A DNA stretch of 14,417 nucleotides. It comes from Bacillaceae bacterium UBA7792 (lineage in GTDB: Bacteria > Bacillota > Bacilli > Bacillales > Cytobacillaceae). This document shows, one piece after another, positions 1-7,534 of the stretch; position 1 is the stretch's first letter, and the number at the start of each line of letters is the position of its first letter. The stretch spans positions 278 through 14,694 of the forward strand of contig DLCS01000098.1 in the NCBI GenBank assembly GCA_002480735.1, given 5' to 3'. The position numbers and the translations under genes were made by a program. The notes beneath the pieces are model-generated. The model made no database searches, had not been told where the DNA came from, and worked only from the letters and a program-made list of their open reading frames with translations.

Positions 1-2497
1 TTTCTTTTTCAATTTCAGAAGATGCCTTCGTGACATCCTTATCGATGATGGTTCCAGAAACAGTTGCATAGTACTCTCCCTTGCTGCGCGCAAGTGTATT
101 TAAGGTTGTTCCTTTTTCAACTGTTACAAGCTCTGAAAGCGGCATGGTCGTACCCAAAGCTGTCGGAACTGGCGTTTTTAACATTTCATCAATATTCTTC
201 GGCTGAACTGTTTTTTCATGCTGTACAATTACTTCAATTTCATTGCCGTCTTTTTCAACAGTCGTCAGCACTTCTTTCGTATGGTTTGGAGCTAACATCA
301 TGATGATTTGCCCCGTTGTTAGTCCATACTGCAGAAGCTCATCCTGTTCAACCTTAAAGGTATATTCCACATAAGCATCCTCTGTGCTAGAAGTAACATC
401 TTCAAGGCGCTTATTATCTTTCATAACATCCTCAACCATTTTTACAGACTTATTGAGTTTCTTTAAATCTTCACTGTAAAAAGTGTAGCTGAGTTCATTA
501 GAAGACATAGACATAGCCGAGAAGTTCTGGCTCTTCCACTCTCCGCTTTGATCAATATTGAATACATGATCCTCAATTTCTTTGCGGACTTCAGGGAAGT
601 TCTCCATATCTGGATCGAAGATGAGGTACATGAGCGCACCACCTGATCCGCCGCCCATCATGGCTGACATGGGATCTGCACTGTCTTTGTCCGTAATGGA
701 AATTTGCACAATATCAATATCATCGCGTTTAAGCATTTCTTTTTCTACTGCTTCAACATTTGCTAATGTATCTTCCTTCAGTTCGCCTGTCGCTGGCGTA
801 TAAGTCAAATACATTACTTTTTCCTCTTCGCTGCCCATGAAGCTAAAGCCGATTAATGGTGTTAACGCTAAGCTTCCCGCTAATAAAACAATTGCGATGA
901 GGGAGGTGATAACCTTGTGGTTAAGGGCTTTTTCAAGAATTCCCTTGTACCAACTTGCTAACTTGCCAGCCTCTTTATGATGACCTTCCTGTTTCTCACC
1001 ATAAAGCTTCTTCTTGAATAAGAAGTGAGATAATGCTGGAACAATCGTGATCGCAACGATTAACGAAGCTCCAAGTGCAAATGACATCGTTAATGCAAAC
1101 GGCATGAACAGCTCTCCGACCATTCCACCGACAAAAATAAGTGGAGCAAATACCGCAACCGTTACTAATGTCGAAGATAAAATCGGTTTGAACATTTCGA
1201 TTGTCGCTTCACGGATAAGAGCACGTCCAGTTAACTTCTCTTCTTTTAAGTGAAGACGGCGATATATATTTTCCACGACGACGATCGAGTCATCGATAAC
1301 CCGACCGATTGCCACCGTGATGGCACCCAAGGTCATAATATTAAGTGTGATATCCATCCAGTGCAAAATCATTAATGCCATAAAAATAGAAACTGGAATG
1401 GAGATGATGGAAATAATGGTCGATTTGAAATCACGTAAGAATAGCAAAATGATTAATACGGCGATTAATCCACCGAATACAGCTTTTTCGACCATCGTCA
1501 TAACGGAATCCTCAATTGGTTTTCCTTGGTCAAGAGACACATCGACGATAAGACCATCAATCTTTTTCTCTTGTTCCTTCATTAATTCCTTTACTTTGTT
1601 CACAACATCAACCGTGTTGGCTTCTTGACCCTTCACAATTTGGATTGCGATGGCATCTTCTCCATTAGTTCGCGAAATAGATTGAACCTTGCCTACTACT
1701 TCAACCTTGGCAATATCGCTAAGCTTTACAAAAGGGGATGGTTGTGTTGCTGAAGGAGTTACAGGAATAAGCATGTTTTTCAGTTCATCCGCAGTCATAA
1801 ATTTCCCGTCTACCGAAACAGCCTGTTCTCCCTCTTTAAATTCGTACAGACCTAACGAAACAGCAAGGTCGCTTGCTTGAATCATTTCCTTAACCTTATC
1901 TTCTGTTAGGCCAAGTTCAGCCAGCTTTGCATCATCGTATGTAAGCTCAACCTCTTCTATATGCTGACCTGTTATCGTTGCCGATGCGACGCCATCGAGT
2001 TTTTCAATCTTTGGAAGCAGAACATCCTCTACTGTGGAGGTTAATTCAACAATATCCTCTTTGGAGCTACTTACACTTAATGCCACAACCGGCATCATGT
2101 TCATATTAATGGCTGTAATAACTGGCTTTTGAGCTCCTTCCGGCAAATCCACTGCATCTAACGCTGCATCAAGTGCTCGTTTCGCTTCATCCATATCAAT
2201 TCCATACTCATACTCAACCTGAAGGCTCGACATATTCGAGTATGAATTCGAATAAACTGCCTTTACATCTTCTAAGTTCTCCACTGCCTTCTCAATCGGC
2301 ATAGAGACCTCTTCCATGACACGCTCAGGAGTGGCACCAGGATATACATCCATGACCATTAAGTATGGGATCGAAATATTCGGAATTGTTTCCATGTTCA
2401 TCCGTGTCCCTGAGTAAATTCCAGAGGCCGTGATGATGATGGTCAATAACCATACGGCTAATTTATTTTTCAATACAAAATTGACAAGACCCTTCAC
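1..2497 (-). CDS. swrC: RND-family efflux transporter, SwrC/YerP-like (3' end outside window)
   Basis: Proton-driven inner-membrane exporter of the RND (AcrB/MmpL-like HAE) superfamily. In B. subtilis the relative SwrC (YerP) gives surfactin and acriflavine resistance, which is family knowledge and was not tested here. About 832 residues are visible of the roughly 1050 usual. A membrane segment lies near residues 12-30, then a large extracytoplasmic porter region to about 330, then a bundle of membrane segments from about 335 to 495. The TM4 motif IGRVIDDSIVVVEN (about 398-411) carries the paired Asp expected of the proton relay. A second porter domain with a Met/Gly-rich stretch (SAMMGGGSGG) follows. 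The start is GTG at 2495-2497, with an AGGTG ribosome site 5 nt upstream; no in-frame ATG exists nearby. It is divergent from the TetR gene and shares its control region. The C terminus runs off the window edge. Confidence 0.93.
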   Translation of the reverse strand, partial: MKGLVNFVLKNKLAVWLLTIIITASGIYSGTRMNMETIPNISIPYLMVMDVYPGATPERVMEEVSMPIEKAVENLEDVKAVYSNSYSNMSSLQVEYEYGIDMDEAKRALDAALDAVDLPEGAQKPVITAINMNMMPVVALSVSSSKEDIVELTSTVEDVLLPKIEKLDGVASATITGQHIEEVELTYDDAKLAELGLTEDKVKEMIQASDLAVSLGLYEFKEGEQAVSVDGKFMTADELKNMLIPVTPSATQPSPFVKLSDIAKVEVVGKVQSISRTNGEDAIAIQIVKGQEANTVDVVNKVKELMKEQEKKIDGLIVDVSLDQGKPIEDSVMTMVEKAVFGGLIAVLIILLFLRDFKSTIISIISIPVSIFMALMILHWMDITLNIMTLGAITVAIGRVIDDSIVVVENIYRRLHLKEEKLTGRALIREATIEMFKPILSSTLVTVAVFAPLIFVGGMVGELFMPFALTMSFALGASLIVAITIVPALSHFLFKKKLYGEKQEGHHKEAGKLASWYKGILEKALNHKVITSLIAIVLLAGSLALTPLIGFSFMGSEEEKVMYLTYTPATGELKEDTLANVEAVEKEMLKRDDIDIVQISITDKDSADPMSAMMGGGSGGALMYLIFDPDMENFPEVRKEIEDHVFNIDQSGEWKSQNFSAMSMSSNELSYTFYSEDLKKLNKSVKMVEDVMKDNKRLEDVTSSTEDAYVEYTFKVEQDELLQYGLTTGQIIMMLAPNHTKEVLTTVEKDGNEIEVIVQHEKTVQPKNIDEMLKTPVPTALGTTMPLSELVTVEKGTTLNTLARSKGEYYATVSGTIIDKDVTKASSEIEKE

Positions 2498-2515
2498 TAT
2501 GACACCTACCCTTAA

Positions 2516-2544
2516 TTGACTTATGAAACTCATTTACTTATAAT
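2516..2544 (+). promoter_or_regulatory. Promoter of the TetR regulator gene
   Basis: TTGACT (2516-2521), a 17-bp spacer and a consensus TATAAT (2539-2544). The predicted start near 2551 falls inside the adjoining palindrome, which suggests autorepression. The two divergent promoters have overlapping -10 boxes (2539-2544 and 2540-2545 on opposite strands), so they should also compete for polymerase. Confidence 0.8.
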
Positions 2545-2568
2545 AATGACTAATTGGTCATTTGTCAA
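2540..2568 (-). promoter_or_regulatory. Promoter of the RND efflux gene
   Basis: On the minus strand a perfect -35 box TTGACA (2563-2568) is followed after exactly 17 bp by TATTAT (2540-2545). The predicted start near 2533 gives a leader of about 36 nt before the GTG. The 17-bp spacer is filled by the TetR operator-like palindrome, so bound repressor should block RNA polymerase directly. Confidence 0.8.
2545..2562. promoter_or_regulatory. Operator palindrome for the TetR regulator
   Basis: AATGACTAATTGGTCATT is an 18-bp inverted repeat with a single mismatched pair (2551/2556). It lies precisely between the -35 and -10 boxes of the efflux promoter and over the start point of the regulator gene. 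TetR-family operators of this size and position are common. Assignment to the adjacent regulator is inference from location. Confidence 0.75.
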
Positions 2569-2595
2569 TAAAATAACCTGGGAGCGAAATAATCA

Positions 2596-3447
2596 ATGGT
2601 TAAAAGACAATTAATTATAGAAAAGGCCTTAGAGCTCTTTGCTAAGCAAGGTTTCGAAGCAACATCAGTGCAACAAATAACGGAGTATTGTGGGATATCT
2701 AAAGGGGCCTTTTATCTATCATTCAAATCCAAAGAAGAGCTTATTCTATCTTTAATCGAACATTCCATGAGTCAATTTATTTCTGAAATTGACTATGCAG
2801 TCAACAATATGCAAAATGATCGTCCTTTGTATTCATTTTTCTATAGAACTTTCATTGGCCTACTGAAGCATTCTAATATGGCCAAGCTCTTTATTAAAGA
2901 TCAAGGTTATTCTTTTAGCGACGAGCTCTTTTTGAAGATTCGTTATTATGACAGCTTAACTGATAGGATCATTTTAGAAATGCTCGAGAAGCTATATGGG
3001 GAAGAGATAGAGGCGACAAAGTATGATTTGATGTATTGTATCAAAGGATTCATACAAACTTATTCTGGTATGTTCTTATTTAACGAAGCACCATTAGATG
3101 TCTCATTGTTATCGCAAACCCTTGTAGAAAAAACAGACATATTGGCGAAACATTCAACATTATCCTTTATTTCAAAGGATATGATGGAGGTCTATGAACA
3201 TCCACAAATCGCAAAGGAGACCCTCCTTGAAATGCTGGAACAGAAAATAAATGAAATCGATGAACCGATTGAAAAGGAATCATTAGTCTTACTTAAGCAG
3301 CACCTTATAGAACCATCATTAAGCCCTGCCATTGTAAAAGGGTTAATCGAAAATATTCGAAATCACCCTCATTGTAAATGGCTTACTTACTTGCTTCGGA
3401 AAGAAATTTTGAATGATTGGCCAGACGGAACAGCTCCTTTGTCCTAG
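2596..3447 (+). CDS. TetR/AcrR-family repressor of the RND pump (YerO-like)
   Basis: One-component repressor predicted to control the divergent efflux gene and itself. The N-terminal helix-turn-helix is at about residues 23-43 (ATSVQQITEYCGISKGAFYLSF), followed by KSKEELI, the usual TetR signature. The protein has 283 residues, longer than the usual 190-220, with an extended helical C-terminal ligand/dimer domain. B. subtilis YerO, next to yerP, is also long, as far as I recall, so this is probably its counterpart. The ATG at 2596 follows a GGGAG ribosome site (2580-2584) with a rather long 11-nt spacing. The inducer cannot be read from sequence; amphipathic or cationic pump substrates are the natural guess. 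Confidence 0.9.
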   Translation: MVKRQLIIEKALELFAKQGFEATSVQQITEYCGISKGAFYLSFKSKEELILSLIEHSMSQFISEIDYAVNNMQNDRPLYSFFYRTFIGLLKHSNMAKLFIKDQGYSFSDELFLKIRYYDSLTDRIILEMLEKLYGEEIEATKYDLMYCIKGFIQTYSGMFLFNEAPLDVSLLSQTLVEKTDILAKHSTLSFISKDMMEVYEHPQIAKETLLEMLEQKINEIDEPIEKESLVLLKQHLIEPSLSPAIVKGLIENIRNHPHCKWLTYLLRKEILNDWPDGTAPLS

Positions 3448-3474
3448 AGAAACAAGGCTCGAGCTTCTTTCCCA

Positions 3475-3500
3475 GGGACACGGACCACTCCCCGTGTCCT
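3475..3500. terminator. Hairpin between convergent TetR and bmrR genes
   Basis: GGACACGG (3476-3483) pairs with CCGTGTCC (3492-3499) around an 8-nt loop, with one further G-U pair. It lies in the 61-bp gap between two convergent stop codons, where a bidirectional terminator is expected. Neither side has a proper U tract, so factor-independent termination is doubtful. It may instead be a short palindromic repeat. Confidence 0.4.
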
Positions 3501-3508
3501 CATACCCT

Positions 3509-4345
3509 TTATTCTCTCAGCCTAATTTTTATTTCAACCGTATAATCCTCTTGTTCATTTGGAGAATAACTAGTCGGCATGAAAAGCTCATAGATATCTC
3601 CAGTTACTTTTAATTGATATTGATCTACATAGTTCAATAACTTTTTCAAATTTGAAAAATAGATGTCTGGTGAAAACGTAAAAATGATACCAACATATGT
3701 CCCTGCTGGTATTTTTGTAACTTCCATTTCATTTGAAAGAGTAATAATTCGTTTATCTGTCAACAAGGGTGTAAATAGATGTGTATATTTTATTTCATCC
3801 ACAAGTTCATAACCTTGATAGGCGTAAATCCCACCATAACTGTTATCTATAATCCCCTCTTCCTCTTCTATAATTCTTTTTAACTTGCTGTATGACGCAT
3901 TCAAAAGGTCAAGGGGGGATAAATTATTTGAGGTGGCTTGTAATATCAGCATCTCATCCTCTTCTAAGATAACAACCTCTCCAAACGCTGGATAATTTAG
4001 CTGTCTCCGCACTCGTTTTTTTACACGAGAAACATTCTGTTGAATTTCCTTTAGTCGCGAGAGCTTATTCTCAATGATTAGCTCTTGTTCATTTAGAAAG
4101 TCCATTAACTCTTCTGCTTTAAGAGCCTGGACCTTCATAATGTCTTCAAGCGAGGTTCCAATATATTTAAGTGACTTAATTAAGTCTAAATGATACAGCT
4201 GTGAATCATGATAATATCTATATTTCGTGGTAGGCTCTACATAAACAGGTTTAAATAAACCAATTTTGTCATAGTAGCGCAGAGTCTGAACAGAGACATT
4301 CGCAAGCTTAGCTACCTCTCCAATAGAATAATAAGTATCCTTCAT
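3509..4345 (-). CDS. bmrR: BmrR, MerR-family multidrug-sensing activator
   Basis: Transcription activator that binds hydrophobic cations and untwists the bmr promoter. From the ATG at 4345 the protein is 278 residues, the same length as B. subtilis BmrR. It begins with a MerR winged HTH (YSIGEVAKLANVSVQTLRYYDKIGL, about 6-30), then a coiled-coil dimer helix (about 75-120) and a C-terminal GyrI-like drug-binding domain (about 121-278). Glu253, the buried residue that contacts cationic drugs in BmrR structures, is present in YELFMP, as are Glu266 and Tyr268. I chose the start at 4345 over the longer frame from 4426 because AAGGGA lies 10 nt upstream, the family N terminus begins there, and the longer start would overlap bmr. 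The gene follows bmr by 34 bp with no visible promoter of its own, so the two are probably cotranscribed. Confidence 0.95.
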   Translation of the reverse strand: MKDTYYSIGEVAKLANVSVQTLRYYDKIGLFKPVYVEPTTKYRYYHDSQLYHLDLIKSLKYIGTSLEDIMKVQALKAEELMDFLNEQELIIENKLSRLKEIQQNVSRVKKRVRRQLNYPAFGEVVILEEDEMLILQATSNNLSPLDLLNASYSKLKRIIEEEEGIIDNSYGGIYAYQGYELVDEIKYTHLFTPLLTDKRIITLSNEMEVTKIPAGTYVGIIFTFSPDIYFSNLKKLLNYVDQYQLKVTGDIYELFMPTSYSPNEQEDYTVEIKIRLRE

Positions 4346-4379
4346 CCATAACACGTCCCTTGAATGAGCAAAATTAAGA

Positions 4380-5591
4380 TTAAGAACCTTCTCCCGATAG
4401 TTTCCCTTTTGTGGCAGGTTTTTCAATCATATGATTTGGGACTTTCCAAATAAGAGAAAGAACAATTCCAACCACTAAAAAGACGACAGCAATATAAAAT
4501 GGATAGTTTAAATTGATATCAAACAATATGCCACCGACAATCGGGCCAAATACATTGCCGATACTTGTAAACATCGAGTTCATTCCCCCAACAAATCCCT
4601 GCTCATCCCCTGCGATTTTCGATAAATACGACGTGATCGCTGGCCTCAGCAAGTCAAATCCAACAAATATCACAAATGTCACGAGAAGAATGCTCCAATA
4701 CGTGTGAACAATCGTCATCAAAAAGACAAGAACGGCTGAAAAAATAAGGCAGTAGCGCACTAGATTTATTTCGCCTAGAAGCAAGGTTAAGCGGTCAAAA
4801 ATAAGTACCTGTGCAATTGCCCCAATAATCGCTCCGCCTGTAATGGCAATGGCAATATCCTTAGGTGTAAAGCTAAATTTATGGTCAACAAATAGGGAGA
4901 ATAATGATTCAAAGGATGCGAGCCCAAAGGATAAGATTAAAATAATCATAAAAGCAATAAAATACATCGGGGCAAAAATTCGTTTCAAGCCCTGCTTTTG
5001 CTCGTTTGCTCCCTCGTTTTGATTCCGCTCTGGTTCCCTTAGAGTAAATTGCGATAAAATCGCCGCTACTAAGGCGAGGAAGGCAGCAGAGAAGAATGGA
5101 ATTCGGGTACCGATTTCAGCTAGAAATCCACCGATTCCAGGGCCAATAATAAAACCAGTTGAAATGGCAGCCGACATATAACCCAATGCTTTAGGACGTG
5201 TCTCTACTGTCGTGATGTCAGCAATAAAAGCTGTGACGGCAGGCATAATGAATGCTGCACTAATTCCACCTAGAATTCTGGAAATAAAAAGAATCTCCAC
5301 CGTTTTCCCTATTCCAAATAAGAATTCTGAGAAACTAAAGAAGAGCAACCCAATAATAATCATTTTTTTCCGACCAAATAAATCTGCCCACCTACCTGCA
5401 ATCGGAGATAACAGCAATTGGGCGATAGCAAAGGCCGCAACCATATAACCGACTACAGCTCCCGTTATATTCAGTTCATTCATAATCGTCGGCATTACAG
5501 GTATAACAAGACCAATCCCTAAAAATGCAATAAATAAATTGATGAGTAAAATCGCCAAAGTTGTATTATAACTCTTCATGTCATTCTCCAT
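4380..5591 (-). CDS. bmr: Bmr, MFS multidrug/proton antiporter
   Basis: Twelve-segment DHA1 transporter of the Bmr/Blt/NorA group, exporting varied cationic and hydrophobic drugs in exchange for protons across the cytoplasmic membrane. From 5591 it has 403 residues (Bmr about 389). Motif A (GRWADLFGRKK) lies in loop 2-3 at about 66-76. The antiporter motif C (GFIIGPGIGGFLAE) lies in TM5 at about 146-159. A charged central loop (REPERNQNEGANEQKQ) separates the two halves. Possible starts are TTG 5606, ATG 5591 and ATG 5579. ATG 5591 has AAGGA 7 nt upstream. ATG 5579 has GGAG 6 nt upstream and gives the N terminus most like B. subtilis Bmr. TTG 5606 has no ribosome site and sits almost on the predicted transcript start. 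Bmr identity is very likely from overall sequence similarity. Confidence 0.95.
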   Translation of the reverse strand: MENDMKSYNTTLAILLINLFIAFLGIGLVIPVMPTIMNELNITGAVVGYMVAAFAIAQLLLSPIAGRWADLFGRKKMIIIGLLFFSFSEFLFGIGKTVEILFISRILGGISAAFIMPAVTAFIADITTVETRPKALGYMSAAISTGFIIGPGIGGFLAEIGTRIPFFSAAFLALVAAILSQFTLREPERNQNEGANEQKQGLKRIFAPMYFIAFMIILILSFGLASFESLFSLFVDHKFSFTPKDIAIAITGGAIIGAIAQVLIFDRLTLLLGEINLVRYCLIFSAVLVFLMTIVHTYWSILLVTFVIFVGFDLLRPAITSYLSKIAGDEQGFVGGMNSMFTSIGNVFGPIVGGILFDINLNYPFYIAVVFLVVGIVLSLIWKVPNHMIEKPATKGKLSGEGS

Positions 5592-5620
5592 CTCACTTTC
5601 CTTCAAACATTATAACCAAT

Positions 5621-5651
5621 ACTATAAACCCTATAGCTACTATAGAGTCAA
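5621..5651 (-). promoter_or_regulatory. MerR-type bmr promoter with 19-bp spacer and BmrR operator
   Basis: On the minus strand TTGACT (5646-5651) and TATAGT (5621-5626) are separated by 19 bp, the overlong spacer typical of MerR-activated promoters. The spacer carries an inverted repeat: ACCCTATAG (5628-5636) and CTATAGAGT (5640-5648) as read on the plus strand, 3 bp apart, with 8 of 9 positions symmetrical. The predicted start near 5614 leaves about 22 nt before ATG 5591. BmrR is the obvious ligand-dependent activator. Confidence 0.85.
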
Positions 5652-5718
5652 GAAAAAAGGGACTGGAGGTTTGGTACCTTTGACCATTATTCATGAGCCA
5701 AACTTCACATTTTATACT

Positions 5719-5758
5719 AAGAGAAAGCGGGGTAGAGATTCCTACTCCGCTTTCTCTT
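5719..5758. terminator. Terminator hairpin downstream of bmrCD
   Basis: A 17-bp stem (5719-5735 with 5742-5758, one G-U pair) with a 6-nt loop lies 40 bp after the bmrD stop codon. The U tracts on both sides are weak and mixed, but the stem is long. It separates the bmrCD operon from the bmr promoter and is the best candidate for the end of the bmrCD transcript. Confidence 0.65.
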
Positions 5759-5797
5759 TATTATGGAAATTAGACAAGGATGAAGTTACCCCTGTCC

Positions 5798-7534
5798 CTA
5801 CACCTGCAGTGATTTAGCTTGCATTTGGTACATTTGCTCGTATATGCCACCTTGGGCGAGAAGTTCTTCGTGTGTACCTTGTTCTTTGATGATGCCACGC
5901 TCGAGAACGAGGATTCGGTCAGCATTTTTAATAGTAGATAGACGGTGAGCAATGATGAACGTGGTACGTCCCTTCTTCAATACGTCCATTGCATGCTGAA
6001 TAATTTCCTCTGTCTCTGTGTCAATGTTAGAGGTGGCCTCATCCAAAATCAGGATTGCTGGGTCATATGCTAGTGCTCTTGCAAATGAGACAAGCTGTCG
6101 CTGACCTGAAGAGAGGGTGCTTCCCTTCTCAATAACGGGTTCATCCATCCCTTTTTCCAGATTCTTTAGGACGCGGTCTGCACCAACCGCTTTTAGCGCT
6201 GCCTCAACCTTTTCCCTTGTGATGCTTGGATCATCCAGGCTGACGTTAGAGGCAATCGTCCCGGTGAACAAATACGGATCCTGGAGCACGATTCCCATAT
6301 GCTGACGAATGGTTTGTCTAGGAACCGTGGTCACATCGATGCCATCAATATATATCTTTCCTTTAGACGGATCGTAGAAACGGAATAGCAAATTCATAAT
6401 GGAGCTCTTTCCAGACCCTGTATGTCCGACAAGAGCTACGGTTTCACCGCGATTGGCTTTGAAGGAGAGATTTTTCAAGACGTAGTCATCATTTTTATAG
6501 GCAAAAGAGACATCTTCAAACACGACATGACCTGTGTATCTAGGCATCGTTTCCTCTGAAACAGGTTCCCCTTTTGTATCTAACACTTCAAAAATCCGAT
6601 CCCCTGCTATCAGCGAACGTTCAAGCTGTGAAAACTGATTGACGACGTTCGTGATCGGATTAAACAATCTTGTCAAATAATCAACAAAGGCATATAACGT
6701 TCCGGCACTCACAATCTCAGCTGCATTGATTTGGCGCGTTCCAAAATAAATGATGAAAATGGAGAACATGATAAGCCTCAATGTGTTAACAAGGTTAAAA
6801 GATGTCGCTGAGTCTAAGAACAGCAGCTTTCTTTCATAGGCATAATGCTCTTCATTCATCTCATCAAATTCCTTTGTCATTTGCTCTTCACGACGAAAGG
6901 CTTGAATGATGCTCATTCCTTGAATCGATTCATTGATCATAGCATTAATATCGGCTATTTTCGTCCGAATGACTTGATTATACCCGGCAGCATATTTTCG
7001 ATATAATATCATCCATAAATAAATGATTGGTATCATAATAAGGGCAAGCATCGCCATCTTCCAATTCAAAATAAAGAGTGCCACATACACACCCGCAATG
7101 GAAATAAAGCTTGTTGCGAAGTTGGCTAACACCGTCACATACAAATTTCGAACCGCTTCCGTATCATTTGTTACCCGCGCGACGATTTTTCCTGCTGGAA
7201 GATTGTCAAAATACTGAATCGGCAAGGTCTGAATATGACCGAATACATCCTGACGCAGCTTTTGAACAACACGGTTGGCCCCAATTTGCAAAAAGATGTA
7301 CATAAAATACCGTAATATGGCGGTCGCAACAGCTAATATAAAATAGAGACCGAGCAGCCAAGCGATTGGCTCTACTTCAATTTTTCCAATGGTCATATGT
7401 TCATCAATAATATATTTGGCGATAAACGGACCGGCTAGCTCACTAAAAACCGCTAAGGATAAGAAAAATAATCCTAAGAATATCGGTTTCTTAAAATACA
7501 TCGCATATTTCATCAATCTTTGACTCGTACTCAT
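5798..7534 (-). CDS. bmrD: ABC multidrug exporter half, BmrD/YheH-like, consensus ATPase subunit
   Basis: Second half-transporter of a heterodimeric type IV ABC exporter (578 residues: six membrane segments to about residue 310, then the nucleotide-binding domain). Walker A is GHTGSGKS (370-377), the signature is a degenerate LSSGQ (474-478), and Walker B is ILILDE with catalytic Glu499 followed by H-loop His530. B. subtilis BmrD (YheH) has about 673 residues because of a roughly 90-residue extracellular insert between TM1 and TM2; here that region is only a short loop (about 44-57). The ATG at 7534 overlaps the bmrC stop codon in an ATGA arrangement, with an AGGAGG-like ribosome site inside the end of bmrC, so translation is likely coupled. 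Similarity to YheH elsewhere (for example NESIQGMSIIQAFR) is strong. Confidence 0.93.
   Translation of the reverse strand: MSTSQRLMKYAMYFKKPIFLGLFFLSLAVFSELAGPFIAKYIIDEHMTIGKIEVEPIAWLLGLYFILAVATAILRYFMYIFLQIGANRVVQKLRQDVFGHIQTLPIQYFDNLPAGKIVARVTNDTEAVRNLYVTVLANFATSFISIAGVYVALFILNWKMAMLALIMIPIIYLWMILYRKYAAGYNQVIRTKIADINAMINESIQGMSIIQAFRREEQMTKEFDEMNEEHYAYERKLLFLDSATSFNLVNTLRLIMFSIFIIYFGTRQINAAEIVSAGTLYAFVDYLTRLFNPITNVVNQFSQLERSLIAGDRIFEVLDTKGEPVSEETMPRYTGHVVFEDVSFAYKNDDYVLKNLSFKANRGETVALVGHTGSGKSSIMNLLFRFYDPSKGKIYIDGIDVTTVPRQTIRQHMGIVLQDPYLFTGTIASNVSLDDPSITREKVEAALKAVGADRVLKNLEKGMDEPVIEKGSTLSSGQRQLVSFARALAYDPAILILDEATSNIDTETEEIIQHAMDVLKKGRTTFIIAHRLSTIKNADRILVLERGIIKEQGTHEELLAQGGIYEQMYQMQAKSLQV

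Noticed and set aside
4346..4426. N-terminal extension of bmrR from a start at 4426 (27 extra residues)
   Set aside because: It overlaps the end of bmr, and the BmrR family N terminus begins at the ATG at 4345, which has its own ribosome site.
5592..5606. TTG start for bmr at 5606
   Set aside because: No ribosome site upstream and only about 8 nt from the predicted transcript start; ATG 5591 or 5579 fit better.
5578..5817. 79-codon plus-strand frame between bmr and bmrD
   Set aside because: It runs antisense through the bmr promoter, a terminator hairpin and the bmrD end, with no ribosome site or recognisable protein features.
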